A stretch of DNA of 64,000 bases. Source: Caryophanales bacterium UBA5729. GTDB taxonomy: Bacteria > Bacillota_I > Bacilli_A > Izemoplasmatales > Hujiaoplasmataceae. Below are positions 24,750 to 34,201 of the stretch, in pieces. Under the pieces are notes generated by a model. The model saw only the letters and a list, made by a program, of their open reading frames with translations. It had not been told where the DNA came from and did no database searches. Position numbers and translations under genes: made by a program. Position 1 is the first letter of the stretch; each line of letters starts with the position of its first letter. Location: positions 62,001-126,000 of the forward strand of contig DIGF01000012.1 in NCBI GenBank assembly GCA_002419505.1, written 5' to 3'.

Positions 24750-25871
24750 TTACCAGAAAAGGACTAATAAAAAGAAAGTTATAATCGCCATATATATAAT
24801 TGAGATTAGACTGTAATACAAGATGTATCGTTTAGTTAATTTGGGATAATCTCGCAAAATATATTTAAATGAGATTAGACTAGCTAAAGAAGCTACCAAG
24901 GTTCCCATTGAACCAACATTTACACCTTGTAGCAAATACTTGGCCATTGAGGCATCAGTAAAAGTTGATAACAATACCGCTGAAGGGACATTTGATATTA
25001 ACTGTGAAGATAACATTCCTGTAAAATATACTTTGATATTTCCGTCTAAAAATGCTGAAAGAAAATTACCAATTCCTTCCATTTCGCTTAGATTTCCAGT
25101 GATTATAAAAAATGAAACAAACGTCAATAATAAATACCAATCAACCCTTTTGAATAAATGTCTTGCAAAAATTAAACCTAAAATTAAAGTGACTATTAAG
25201 GTATAAATTAAAGGTACTATTCTTAATATTGAAAATAGAGCATTAAGCAAGATTAAACCGTAAATCGCAAGACTTTTCAAATTTACTTTAGGGGTAGTAA
25301 TATTCAATTCAACAACTGCTTTTGGCATCAAAATGATCGTGGTTATTGTAATCAATAAACCGCCAATGATAGTAACTGGTAACGTCATCCTCATAAAGTC
25401 TAAAAAAGAAATTTGATAATAAGCATAAAGATAAATATTCTGCGGATCTCCCATTGGGGTCAATGCGCTGCCTAAATTAGCGGCTATTGTTTGCAATATA
25501 ATTATAATTATAATTTGTTTTTCCATCTTGACGTGTTTTAAAATAAAAATAGAGAAAGGTATCAATGTTAATAAAACTGCGTCATTTGTTAAAAACATCG
25601 CTAAGAAAAAAGTTGTTAACACTATCGATAAAGCTATAAAACGCATATTTTTTAGATGCATGACTAATTTTGTTGCCACAAAATAGAAAAAATGACTTTC
25701 ATAAATCCCAGCCACAGATAACATTATTGTAAACATTACTACTAAAACTTTATAGTTAAAATATGATAAATATTGTTTTGATGGAGGAACAAAAAACATT
25801 GTTAAAATCGCTATTAAAACTGCAATTAAAAATACTTTATCTTTTAATATTAAATAAGAAATTTTTCTCAT
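24750..25871 (-). CDS. Ion permease of the ArsB/NhaD/SLC13 superfamily
   Basis: Integral membrane transporter, 373 residues, with about 10-11 helices. Family-typical features are FFLAMFLTNDAVLLTLIPF (the TND motif of the first hairpin) and ANLGSALTPMGDPQNIYLY in the first half, and QLISNVPSAVLLSTF followed by NVGSMGTLVASLASLISF in the second. These inverted-repeat motifs mark the IT superfamily (anion permeases such as ArsB, Na/H antiporters, dicarboxylate carriers). ATG 25871 follows AGAGGG. No neighbour points to a substrate; an arsenite role is not supported because no ars gene is present. Confidence 0.88.
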   Translation of the reverse strand: MRKISYLILKDKVFLIAVLIAILTMFFVPPSKQYLSYFNYKVLVVMFTIMLSVAGIYESHFFYFVATKLVMHLKNMRFIALSIVLTTFFLAMFLTNDAVLLTLIPFSIFILKHVKMEKQIIIIIILQTIAANLGSALTPMGDPQNIYLYAYYQISFLDFMRMTLPVTIIGGLLITITTIILMPKAVVELNITTPKVNLKSLAIYGLILLNALFSILRIVPLIYTLIVTLILGLIFARHLFKRVDWYLLLTFVSFFIITGNLSEMEGIGNFLSAFLDGNIKVYFTGMLSSQLISNVPSAVLLSTFTDASMAKYLLQGVNVGSMGTLVASLASLISFKYILRDYPKLTKRYILYYSLISIIYMAIITFFLLVLFW

Positions 25872-26127
25872 AAATCCCTCTATATTAATTCACTAAGAAT
25901 AATTATACTCTTATTTTTCAATAAATAAATAAATAAAAAAGAAATATTATTAACAATATTTCTTAAGTATGGAATCTAATCTTGGTTCTTTATAATTTTG
26001 GTGTAAATCAATTAATTTATACTATAAATGGGAGATGAGTAATAACAAGAAAGGATAAAATTCATATCAATTTAAGATATTTACTATTTTTTTTGCATCT
26101 TAAATATCTAGCAAAATATAAAAAAGG

Positions 26128-26147
26128 TTCAGTTGCACACAACTGAA
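26128..26147 (-). terminator. Terminator after the P-II gene
   Basis: Perfect 8-bp arms TTCAGTTG (26128-26135) and CAACTGAA (26140-26147) with a 4-nt loop, followed on the minus strand by CCTTTTTT. It lies 10 bp after the stop of the P-II gene. Confidence 0.9.
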
Positions 26148-26157
26148 GCTTCTTAAT

Positions 26158-26835
26158 TTAATTTTCTTTATCTTGATAAAGCCCATATGCTTTTTCAACA
26201 TCTTGGACGAAAATTATACCATTTCCTGGTTGATCAATCTCTAAAACTTCGCTGATTTTAGAAGTAATTTTATCAGTTATTTTACTATCAGAAATAATCA
26301 AAACAATTTCTTTTTCTGGGCTTATTTCCATATTGAATAACTTTGCTGTTTCATGAATCCCGGATCCGCGAGCATTAATAATAGTGCCCCCAAGAGATCC
26401 TGCTGATTTCGCTGCATCCATAACATCTTCTGCTTTGCCTTTATCGACAATGGTAAATATTGCATTATACATCGGTTGACTCACCCCTCTACTTATTTTT
26501 TCTTCACTAAATGAACTTGTACCAATTATTTGTTTTACAGGTAAACAAAAAGCAATACCATTATTGGGTTTGTATAACTTAAATTTGTGGTCAATTTGCT
26601 CAAGAGCATGGTCTACTGTTTTTTGATTACCAAGCGTGAAAATTATTTCTTTTCTCACATCATTTAAATCAAGGATATCTAGCAATCGATTCGTTGGAGC
26701 AGTTCCTCTTCCATAGAAGATTGTTCCACCGGTTAGACCACAACTTTTACTAAACTTTAATATTTTACTGGCCATACCATGATTTACAATGAGACAAATT
26801 AATTTAAAATTAACTTTATCTAGAAAATTATTCAT
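26158..26835 (-). CDS. Tandem P-II-like regulator
   Basis: A 225-residue cytoplasmic protein with two P-II-like ferredoxin folds in one chain, about residues 8-105 and 115-215. Both halves share the pattern of a beta strand, a helix, GGT(I)I..RG, and a C-terminal GNGI(I)F or NNGIAF strand. GGTIFYGRGTA and YKPNNGIAFCLPV belong to the first half; GGTIINARGSGIHE and DQPGNGIIFVQDV to the second. Classical P-II proteins are single-domain trimers, so this may form a pseudo-hexameric ring. It overlaps the end of the DUF1538 gene by 8 bp, implying the pair works together, probably as a ligand-responsive brake on that membrane protein. Confidence 0.85.
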   Translation of the reverse strand: MNNFLDKVNFKLICLIVNHGMASKILKFSKSCGLTGGTIFYGRGTAPTNRLLDILDLNDVRKEIIFTLGNQKTVDHALEQIDHKFKLYKPNNGIAFCLPVKQIIGTSSFSEEKISRGVSQPMYNAIFTIVDKGKAEDVMDAAKSAGSLGGTIINARGSGIHETAKLFNMEISPEKEIVLIISDSKITDKITSKISEVLEIDQPGNGIIFVQDVEKAYGLYQDKEN

Positions 26836-28318
26836 TTTGTTTTACCCCTTCCTTTTTGGACTTAATTTTAAAGATTAAGCCAAGGATTTGTAGTGTAATA
26901 ATTGGCGTTAAAGCTACCATTGCAATCATTCCGAACCCATCTAAAATCAAGCTAGCACCTTCAGTTCCGTAGGCTGCCCCTTGCATAAAAGCAAGGATAA
27001 ATGTTGCGGTCACTGGGCCGGTTGCAACCCCTCCGGCATCAAACGCGATACCAACAAAAATCTTTGGAACAAAATACATTAATGTCAGCGCGATAGCATA
27101 CCCTGGCAATAAATAATGCCATATTTGCAAACTCGGAATTAAAATTCTAACTACAGATAATGATATTGCTATTCCGACGCCAATTGTCAAAGCTACCAGA
27201 ACAGCTCTTCTAGATACATAACCACTGGTTACATCTTCAATTTGATGAGTTAAAACGTGAACTGCCGGTTCTGCTAGAATAGTTACAACCCCAAGAACAA
27301 AACCAATAACAATAATGTATATTTTATTGTCAATCTTAACTAACTCGTAACCAATTATATTGCCCACTTCCATAAATCCAGCATTAACTGCAAGTAAAAA
27401 AATAAATAAACCAAAGAAAGCATATACAAAACCTTTAAAAATTTTCATAAAAGCCCTAGCATTAAGTTTAAAAGAAAATTTTTGAAAAACGATGAATATC
27501 AGTATTATCGGTAACATAGCTAGAGAACTTTGTCTAAATATCTGTGAAAAATTAGTTATAAACGGCCCGAAGAAAGTTCTATTTTCAACAGAAACACTTT
27601 CTAAAGAATCAACCAGTTCACCGGTTGGAACAATTAATCCCAAGATTAATACTGCTATTATTGCTCCAACAGAAACTATTGCAATAGTACCGAAACTATC
27701 TTTTTCTGAAGCTTTAGAGTCTTTCTTTAGATGCGAAATCCCCAAAGCCAATGCCAAGATAAATGGTACAGCAAGCACGCCGGTTGTTGCCCCAGAAGCA
27801 TCAAAAGCAATCGCTAGTAGTTCTGGTTTAGTGAATATTGATAATATAAAAACTATTAAATATAAAACTGTCAAAATAATGTATAGAGGAATATTGTATA
27901 TGATTCTAACGAAACCAAATGAGAGTAATATCGCTAGACCGATTGATACAACTATTAATAATGTTTTTCCCGAAATGATTCCATTAGTTACATTATCAAC
28001 CTGTTGCCCAAAAATTAACAATCCTGGTTCAGCAATAGAAATAACAAAACCTAAAATCAAACCAGAAATCAAGATAATCCAAAGTTTATTGGTGCGAGTA
28101 ATTGTTTCTCCTACTCTTGTGCCTAGCGCAGTAACACCTAAATCTACACCAATCAAGAATAAAGAAAGTCCTATGATAACTAAAACCGCCGCAAATATAA
28201 ATCGAAACAGCACAGTAGAATCCAATGAGATCAGAGTGAAATTCAAAATAATAACTATTACAGTAATTGGTAATACTGACATTAAAACATCAGAAAGTTT
28301 TTGTTTCAGAGTGTTCAA
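26828..28318 (-). CDS. DUF1538 membrane protein
   Basis: A 496-residue integral membrane protein with about 12-14 helices arranged as two related halves. The signature is duplicated: GLILGFVISIAEPGLLIFGQ followed by VDNVTNGIISG, and GFVLGVVTILAEPAVHVLTH followed by IEDVTSGYVSRRA. Each half also has an AFDASGATTGVLAVPF or AFDAGGVATGPVTATF motif. This matches DUF1538, presumed transporters of unknown substrate. The start appears to be TTG 28318 preceded by GGTGATAAT. The conserved acid in each AEP motif and the pseudo-symmetry suggest an alternating-access carrier. Coupled to the overlapping tandem P-II gene. Confidence 0.87.
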   Translation of the reverse strand: MNTLKQKLSDVLMSVLPITVIVIILNFTLISLDSTVLFRFIFAAVLVIIGLSLFLIGVDLGVTALGTRVGETITRTNKLWIILISGLILGFVISIAEPGLLIFGQQVDNVTNGIISGKTLLIVVSIGLAILLSFGFVRIIYNIPLYIILTVLYLIVFILSIFTKPELLAIAFDASGATTGVLAVPFILALALGISHLKKDSKASEKDSFGTIAIVSVGAIIAVLILGLIVPTGELVDSLESVSVENRTFFGPFITNFSQIFRQSSLAMLPIILIFIVFQKFSFKLNARAFMKIFKGFVYAFFGLFIFLLAVNAGFMEVGNIIGYELVKIDNKIYIIVIGFVLGVVTILAEPAVHVLTHQIEDVTSGYVSRRAVLVALTIGVGIAISLSVVRILIPSLQIWHYLLPGYAIALTLMYFVPKIFVGIAFDAGGVATGPVTATFILAFMQGAAYGTEGASLILDGFGMIAMVALTPIITLQILGLIFKIKSKKEGVKQNE

Positions 28319-28410
28319 TTATTATCACCACTTTCCTTTCAATGATCTCAATAACTATTCTATCATTTTATTCTAGATATCACAACTTTGTTCATAAGTA
28401 ATGTTCAATA

Positions 28411-29169
28411 TCAAAGTTCTTGTTTTTTGAAAATGCGTACCGATGCAACTGCTAATATGGAGCTAATTAGAATTGTCATTATAATATTAATAATAAGATT
28501 ATGAGTCACATCAACGCCTTTCAATTGATTGAGGACTAATGTAGCTGCACCTGCAGGATTGTATAGGTTTATACTGGATAAAATGGTCAATATATTTAAT
28601 ACCGCATAAATTGCAAAAGCTAATAATGCTGCGTGTGTTGTAGATTTTAAAACAACACTTAAAAAAATTGCAATCATTGAAAAGAAAATACCCAACATGT
28701 AAACTGAAAACAATGAAAGCATTAACCCTTCGTAAACCACTTGACCAAACAAAACCCATGTGTAATACCACGAAATTAACACCGATATGATAAAAATAGA
28801 TGTAAATAGCAATACTCCAGCAAGCATTTTACTCAATAGTAAAGATGTTCTTGTTACATTTTTGGTTAAGATTAAATAAATAGATCCTTTGTTCTTCTCG
28901 GCTACTACAGTCCCGGTCATCATAATAAGAAAAACAATCATTGAAATCGATGTGATGTTGCTATAGAATTGTTCCCACGATTGAATGTGTGTCGGATCTG
29001 GAAAGCTGATTTCAATGTCTGTGGCGAACATAGCAATCAGCTCATTCATATACTTTGCACTCAAAGGTCCAATAATCGCAAAAAACACAAAGACAGAGCC
29101 AATAATAATGAGTTTCGGAGTTTTAATCATTTCCTTAATTTCTTTTTTAAGAAATGCAAAATTAAACAT
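28411..29169 (-). CDS. ABC transporter permease, YxlG-like
   Basis: Membrane subunit of an ABC exporter, 252 residues with six helices. The N-terminus MFNFAFLKKEIKEMIKTPKL is followed by the first helix (IIGSVFVFFAIIGPLSA), an extracytoplasmic segment, and VVAEKNKGSIYLILTKNVTR, a hallmark of ABC-2 permeases. It overlaps the ATPase gene by 8 bp and completes a three-gene set with the PLDc_N protein, the same order as Bacillus yxlE-yxlF-yxlG. In Bacillus the set is linked to SigY; no sigma factor gene is nearby here. Transport substrate unknown. Confidence 0.88.
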   Translation of the reverse strand: MFNFAFLKKEIKEMIKTPKLIIIGSVFVFFAIIGPLSAKYMNELIAMFATDIEISFPDPTHIQSWEQFYSNITSISMIVFLIMMTGTVVAEKNKGSIYLILTKNVTRTSLLLSKMLAGVLLFTSIFIISVLISWYYTWVLFGQVVYEGLMLSLFSVYMLGIFFSMIAIFLSVVLKSTTHAALLAFAIYAVLNILTILSSINLYNPAGAATLVLNQLKGVDVTHNLIINIIMTILISSILAVASVRIFKKQEL

Positions 29170-30094
29170 TATGATTCACCACCTTCATGTAAATATCTTC
29201 TAGTGTTGGTTCTTTCACAATAATCTTTTTAACCATAATGCTATTTGTATGCAATATTTCATAAATACGCTTTCGCGCATAATCTAAATCTATAACAGTT
29301 AATGTTATAAGTTGATGGTTTCGTTGTATTTCTAAAATGTTTTTATCATCTAAAATTAATGATTCAATTAAATTGATTGCATTTTCGTCCGCTTCAACTT
29401 CCAATTTATATGTCTCAGACATGGCTTTGATGTTTTCTATTGTATCTTCTAGTACTGTAACACCCTCGCTAATAATAATCACGCGATCACAAATACGCTC
29501 TACATCAGAAAGAATGTGCGTTGAAAAAAAGACAGTGACTTTCCCTTTAAGCCCAAAAATAATATCCATAACCTCTTTTCTGCCTTGTGGGTCTAGTGCT
29601 GAAACAGGCTCATCTAAAAAGATTATTGAAGGCTTATTAATCAGCGCTTGGGCAATGCCAAGTCTTTGTTTCATGCCTCTTGAAAAGGTTCCAATTTTCT
29701 TATTTACACTTTTTGATAATCCGACGATTTTCAATAATTCTTGGACCCGTATTATAAGTTCTTGTTTTGGAATATGAAAAAGTTCACCGCAAAGCGTTAA
29801 AAAATCACGAGGACTCATCCAATCATAAAAACCAGGAACATCCGGTAAAAAACCAATATGCTCTTGGCTTTTTTGTTTTCCAAAAATCATAGGTTCTCCC
29901 ATAATTTCAATTGATCCTGATGTTGGTTCTGTCATTCCAGTCAGCATTTTTAAAGTGGTTGTCTTTCCAGAACCATTAGGCCCTAAAAACCCATAGATTG
30001 TACCAAAAGGCACTTGAAGATTGAGATGATTGACTGCTTTTAGTCCATTAAAGTCTTTTACTAACTCATTCGTCTTCACTGCGAACTGCATCAT
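29162..30094 (-). CDS. ABC transporter ATP-binding protein, YxlF-like
   Basis: ATPase subunit of 310 residues. Walker A GPNGSGKTTTLKML, Q-loop IGFLPDVPGF, signature FSRGMKQRLGIAQAL, Walker B SIIFLDEPVSALDPQGRKE, and the H-loop STHILSDVERICD. The C-terminal 80 residues form the extra domain common to ABC-2 export ATPases. GGGAGG lies just before the two adjacent ATG codons (30094 and 30091). The start overlaps the upstream yxlE-like gene by 29 bp and the end overlaps the permease gene, indicating tight co-expression as an export or self-protection complex. Confidence 0.94.
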   Translation of the reverse strand: MMQFAVKTNELVKDFNGLKAVNHLNLQVPFGTIYGFLGPNGSGKTTTLKMLTGMTEPTSGSIEIMGEPMIFGKQKSQEHIGFLPDVPGFYDWMSPRDFLTLCGELFHIPKQELIIRVQELLKIVGLSKSVNKKIGTFSRGMKQRLGIAQALINKPSIIFLDEPVSALDPQGRKEVMDIIFGLKGKVTVFFSTHILSDVERICDRVIIISEGVTVLEDTIENIKAMSETYKLEVEADENAINLIESLILDDKNILEIQRNHQLITLTVIDLDYARKRIYEILHTNSIMVKKIIVKEPTLEDIYMKVVNHNV

Positions 30095-30287
30095 CTACCC
30101 TCCCTAGAACTATAAATAAAATGGGTCCAAATAAATTGACAAAAATAATGACTAGTGCCCATAAGAGTTTTGAATTACCTCTCACTTGCTGTGCTCGCTT
30201 CAGTAAAATTAACGCATATATGGCAAGCCCAATCTGTATGAGAATAAGTGGTATAAGCAGAGGTAACAACTCAATAATACGATCCAT
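30066..30287 (-). CDS. PLDc_N domain membrane protein, YxlE-like
   Basis: A 73-residue protein with two helices (LLPLLIPLILIQIGLAIYAL and LLWALVIIFVNLFGPILFIV) linked by a positive loop (LKRAQQVRGNSK), and a short acidic tail. This is the phospholipase-D N-terminal-type (PLDc_N) membrane domain on its own, as in Bacillus YxlE, where it sits next to the same ABC pair and acts as a negative regulator of SigY. It ends in TGA at the expected length, one sign that TGA is a stop here. AAAGG precedes the start; first gene of the operon. Confidence 0.88.
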   Translation of the reverse strand: MDRIIELLPLLIPLILIQIGLAIYALILLKRAQQVRGNSKLLWALVIIFVNLFGPILFIVLGRVDDAVRSEDE

Positions 30288-30334
30288 AAAATCACAACCT
30301 TTCTTTTAACATTTTTTTCTTGCAATCAATTTTT

Positions 30335-30362
30335 ATTATAACATTTGATATTGGTTTTACAA
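30335..30362 (-). promoter_or_regulatory. Promoter of the yxlEFG-like operon
   Basis: On the minus strand TTGTAA (30357-30362), a 16-bp spacer and TATAAT (30335-30340) with TG one base before the -10. It lies about 50 bp upstream of the YxlE-like start. The remaining intergenic stretch (30363-30532) holds nothing I can name. Confidence 0.7.
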
Positions 30363-30532
30363 CCTCATAATAGACAATTTCAACAGTATTTTCTAACATT
30401 AAAAAAGTTAGGGACTTAGATAGAAATAATGACTCTTAGGGGTTTGTGCTAGTAAATGCAATTTTGAGAAGAAACAATCAATTTATCACAACTTGTACAT
30501 TTATTGAAATTTGATATTTTATTACCAAAAAC

Positions 30533-30564
30533 AAAAAAACTTATCTACTTGGACAAGTTTTTTT
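30533..30564 (-). terminator. Terminator after the GGDEF/HD-GYP gene
   Basis: Arms AAAAAAACTT (30533-30542) and AAGTTTTTTT (30555-30564) with a 12-nt loop. The arms supply T runs in both directions. It lies 44 bp after the stop codon. Confidence 0.72.
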
Positions 30565-30607
30565 TGATTTTATATTTCACTCTGAAAAATGAAGATAAAA
30601 AACTTTT

Positions 30608-33070
30608 TTACTCAGTTTCGATAACATTCAAAAAGACTTCAACTAAACTTGGATCAAACTGGGAAACTGAACAACGACGTATTTCTGCTAGAGCTGAAGC
30701 AGAATCCATTGCTAATCGATATGGCCGATCGTTGGTCATTGCATCATAGGCATCAACAATCGCAATAATTCTCGAGAGCAGTGGAATTTTATCCCCTGAA
30801 ATTTTGCGAGGATAACCTGTTCCATCCCATTTCTCATGGTGAAGTAAAATCATCTCTGCAATCGGTACTAATTCAGGTGTTGACATCGCTATCCGATAAC
30901 CCATTTCCGGATGTTTTCTCATGATAGTCCATTCCTTTTCTGTCAAAGGGCCAGGTTTAAGAAGGATGGCATTATCGATGCCAACTTTTCCAATATCATG
31001 TAAGGTACACAATAACTCAAGCTTATCAAGTTCAGATGTTGAAAGTTTTAATGCTTCACCAACTTTTCGTGAAGTTGCTATTAATCTTTCAGCATGTAAT
31101 TCGGTTTCAAAATTACGTTCAATCATTGTCGCCTTGATTGAAGCGATTATGGCGTTACGGGAGCTTTTATGTTCTAGCATTTTTCGTCGATGCATATGAT
31201 CTTCGGCAAGTTTGATAATGTCATTGATATTTTCTTCTTTTGATACTTTCGTAGCAAACCCAAGTGAAAAGTTACTAAAAGAAACCTTTTCTAAGTACGT
31301 TTTACCACAACTTTCACAAGCAATCTGAATTTTAATTAATTTCTCGTATGCTTCCTTTTCGTCTGTATTGGGAATCAAACAGGCAAATTCATCTCCGCCT
31401 ATACGGCACAGAATTTCATTTTCCGAACAGTTGGAACTTATTCTTTCGGCAATTTCAGTAATTACAATATCTCCTACTTTGTGGCCAAAAGCGTCATTAA
31501 TCAATTTTAAACCATTGATATCACCAATTAATATTGTCAAAGGATAAAATTCCTCGTGATCAAGTCGCACTAGTTCAGAATCGTAAAAATTACGGTTATA
31601 TAAACCTGTGAGTTGGTCGTGATTCGCTATATAAAACGCTTCTTGTTCCTTTGCTTTTTGTATCGTTATATCACGAATATAACTCGAGATACAAGAAACT
31701 CCATCTTTAATGACTCCCTTTATCGATACTAAACCAACAAATGTTGTCCCATCATGACACATGAACACAACTTCTTCATTGATACAGAACCCTTGTTTCA
31801 AAAACTTCTTCATAACCCTAAGATAAACATTTAGTTCTTTGTATATTGATATTTCGAGAATTGTTTTATCAAGCACTTGTTTTCGAGTATAACCAAAAAT
31901 TTCCGTAAAACTATCATTCACAGCAATAATTTTGCCATTGCTTCGCTCAAAAATCAAAGTTGCATCAGGAATGGTGTTAAAAACGTTATCAAAATATTGT
32001 TGAGAACTAACTAGTTCAATTGCCTGATTTTCAATCATAATTTTTAAATTATACTTATATTCAAGAATTTCTTGTTCATATTCTCTTATACTAGATACAT
32101 TACGTGCGACAAATAGCCCCACGGTCATTCCTGCATCATTGTGGTACAAAGACCCATTGAGAAGAATTGTAATCGTGTATCCATCAGCTTTTTTCATCTG
32201 AAGTTCAAAATCCTGGATAGTACCCTCCAAGAAAGTGAGGGCATGAGCTGCTTGTGCTTTTTCTATATCAGTAAAATAATCAGAAAAAATGGTATTAATT
32301 AATTTTTCGCGCGATATACCAATTTCAATTTCGGTAGCTAAATTCACGTCTGTTAAATATCCGGCGGCATCAATCACCATCAAAGGGTCAAGACTTGACT
32401 CTAATAAAATTCTAGTATATTTCAAGTTATCAGCAATTATAGATCTTGATTTTTCAATTTCTCCCTTAGCAACCTGCAAAAGAATCATCTGCTCTGCATT
32501 TTGGGTAATTTGCATAGATAATTTACGGTTGGATTCAAGTAGTTCGGAAGCGTTATGATCAATTTCCTCGTTTTGTAAAGTCATCTTCTTATTTGCGAGC
32601 AAAAGCTTTTTCGCTTGGCGAATCTTTTCTTTATGTAAAGTCTCAAGTTCTTGATATGCCGCTAGTAATTCTGTAGCACGTTTTGATTTTTCTGCATTTT
32701 GACGCGCAATCATAACGTTCGCTTTAAGCAGTTCTTCTGCGCGTTTTGCTTTTTCGGTGTTTTGATACGCCAGTTCAAGATTTGCTTCAAGTAATTCTTG
32801 GGCACGTTTTGCTTTTTCGAGATTAAGAAACAATAAGCGATTATTAGCATCAAGAAGCTGTGCAATTCGCTTATGTTTATCTTTATTTTGTTTTATTAAG
32901 AGATTATTTGCCTCGAGCAAACGAGTCGTCAAAACGGCTTTTTCTTCATTGCGAAGTTGAAGTTCTCGATTTACAATAAGCAGTTCTTCAACATTCTTAT
33001 CTATCAATTTTTGATTATTTATCTTTTCATTTTTGTCTAAATCTTTATTGAGTGGGTTTTTTTCTTTCAT
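30608..33070 (-). CDS. Coiled-coil PAS-PAS-GGDEF-HD-GYP cyclic-di-GMP protein
   Basis: Soluble 820-residue signalling protein with both synthesis and hydrolysis domains for c-di-GMP. Residues about 20-190 are a parallel coiled coil of 21-residue repeats (pattern EKAKRAQELLEANLELAYQN). Two PAS domains follow (about 225-340 and 360-480). The GGDEF domain retains RIGGDEFACLIPN, and the HD-GYP domain retains LHDIGKVGI, HPEMGYRI and HHEKWDGTGYPRKI, so both active sites look intact. ATG 33070 is preferred because AAGGTGA lies just upstream and a longer frame starts at GTG. No membrane helix: a cytoplasmic sensor, signal unknown. Confidence 0.95.
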   Translation of the reverse strand: MKEKNPLNKDLDKNEKINNQKLIDKNVEELLIVNRELQLRNEEKAVLTTRLLEANNLLIKQNKDKHKRIAQLLDANNRLLFLNLEKAKRAQELLEANLELAYQNTEKAKRAEELLKANVMIARQNAEKSKRATELLAAYQELETLHKEKIRQAKKLLLANKKMTLQNEEIDHNASELLESNRKLSMQITQNAEQMILLQVAKGEIEKSRSIIADNLKYTRILLESSLDPLMVIDAAGYLTDVNLATEIEIGISREKLINTIFSDYFTDIEKAQAAHALTFLEGTIQDFELQMKKADGYTITILLNGSLYHNDAGMTVGLFVARNVSSIREYEQEILEYKYNLKIMIENQAIELVSSQQYFDNVFNTIPDATLIFERSNGKIIAVNDSFTEIFGYTRKQVLDKTILEISIYKELNVYLRVMKKFLKQGFCINEEVVFMCHDGTTFVGLVSIKGVIKDGVSCISSYIRDITIQKAKEQEAFYIANHDQLTGLYNRNFYDSELVRLDHEEFYPLTILIGDINGLKLINDAFGHKVGDIVITEIAERISSNCSENEILCRIGGDEFACLIPNTDEKEAYEKLIKIQIACESCGKTYLEKVSFSNFSLGFATKVSKEENINDIIKLAEDHMHRRKMLEHKSSRNAIIASIKATMIERNFETELHAERLIATSRKVGEALKLSTSELDKLELLCTLHDIGKVGIDNAILLKPGPLTEKEWTIMRKHPEMGYRIAMSTPELVPIAEMILLHHEKWDGTGYPRKISGDKIPLLSRIIAIVDAYDAMTNDRPYRLAMDSASALAEIRRCSVSQFDPSLVEVFLNVIETE

Positions 33071-33235
33071 TTGAATCACCTTCTATTTTTTGCTTAAAAA
33101 ATCACCTGTGGCTATATTCTCTATATCTTGACTTTATGTTCAAATTTAAATATGCATCAATTTCGCATCGCTATTCTGTTTATAAATAAGTTGTATTTTT
33201 TGATGGATATTTCTTTAGGCAATACTATTTAAACA

Positions 33236-34201
33236 TCAATTATTATCTTCTAAATTATTAGAAGATTTACTAAAGGCTGATTTTAGAACAACTATTCGTT
33301 GCTTCATGCATTTACGAGTCACTGGACTTTTAGCTACGGCATCAAACCCATGAAATGTTCCTTTGGTTTCAACTAACGTTGACGGTACACCTGCGGTTTT
33401 AAGCGCTGATGCATAACGAACCCCATCATCATGTAGACAATCGAATTCTGCTGTTTCAATATAGGCCGGAGGCAGATTAACATAGGATTGCTCCACTAAA
33501 GGATAGGCATAGTTTTTAAGACCGAAAAATCCCTTTTTGTAGACGATTTTATTGATATAAGCAAAGATTCTTGTATTAAAAACTGGTGCATCATCGAATT
33601 TCCTACGTGAAGAATAATCTGCAGATAACTTATCTAGGGCAGGATAAATAAGAACTTGTAAGCAAGCTTTAGGCCCTTTTTGATCTCTCATCATTAAAGC
33701 CACCCCTGCAGCAATACTTCCGCCTGAGGAATCTCCGCCGATAGCAATCTTACTTTTGTCGACACTAAATTCCTTTGCTCTGTCATAAACCCAATGGAAG
33801 GCATCAACCGCATCAAACAAGGCAGTTGGAAACAAATGTCTCGGAGCCAAACGATAATGAACAAGAATAACATGACAATTAACTTTCTCGGAAAGCAAGG
33901 CGGATGTCCGTTTGTGTGCACTGTTTGCGCCCATCATGAACCCACCACCAGGAAAATATAACAAACAAGGAATATCTCCGTGATATGAAAGAGGTGAATA
34001 AACAGTCAACTTAATCCGTTTTTGATCTCTGGTTATAACATATTTCTTCTGAACGTTTACGTTTTTTGGCGAACGTACGAATAAGTTCGATATTTTTATA
34101 AATAAATTAAGAAAAGCAATTGCAACAACATTTCTTGGTAACCGATATTTTTTGAATTTTTCAAATTCTGGCTTTACTCGATAAGTTCTCATCTGTTGCA
34201 C
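33236..34201 (-). CDS. Alpha/beta hydrolase, HSL-family esterase
   Basis: Esterase of 321 residues, distinct from the one at 4860. The oxyanion-hole region is YFPGGGFMMGAN (Pro in place of the usual His), the nucleophile elbow IGGDSSGGS, the acid in TAEFDCLHDDG and the His in GTFHGFDAV. A hydrophobic N-terminal stretch (VVAIAFLNLFIKISNLFV) may anchor it to the membrane. The Arg/Lys-rich tail is short. It appears to be a single-gene unit upstream of the c-di-GMP gene, with 165 bp between them. Natural substrate unknown. Confidence 0.87.
   Translation of the reverse strand: MQQMRTYRVKPEFEKFKKYRLPRNVVAIAFLNLFIKISNLFVRSPKNVNVQKKYVITRDQKRIKLTVYSPLSYHGDIPCLLYFPGGGFMMGANSAHKRTSALLSEKVNCHVILVHYRLAPRHLFPTALFDAVDAFHWVYDRAKEFSVDKSKIAIGGDSSGGSIAAGVALMMRDQKGPKACLQVLIYPALDKLSADYSSRRKFDDAPVFNTRIFAYINKIVYKKGFFGLKNYAYPLVEQSYVNLPPAYIETAEFDCLHDDGVRYASALKTAGVPSTLVETKGTFHGFDAVAKSPVTRKCMKQRIVVLKSAFSKSSNNLEDNN

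Noticed and set aside
24750..25871. Arsenite efflux pump ArsB
   Set aside because: Motifs support only the wider ion-transporter superfamily, and no ars regulator or reductase is nearby.
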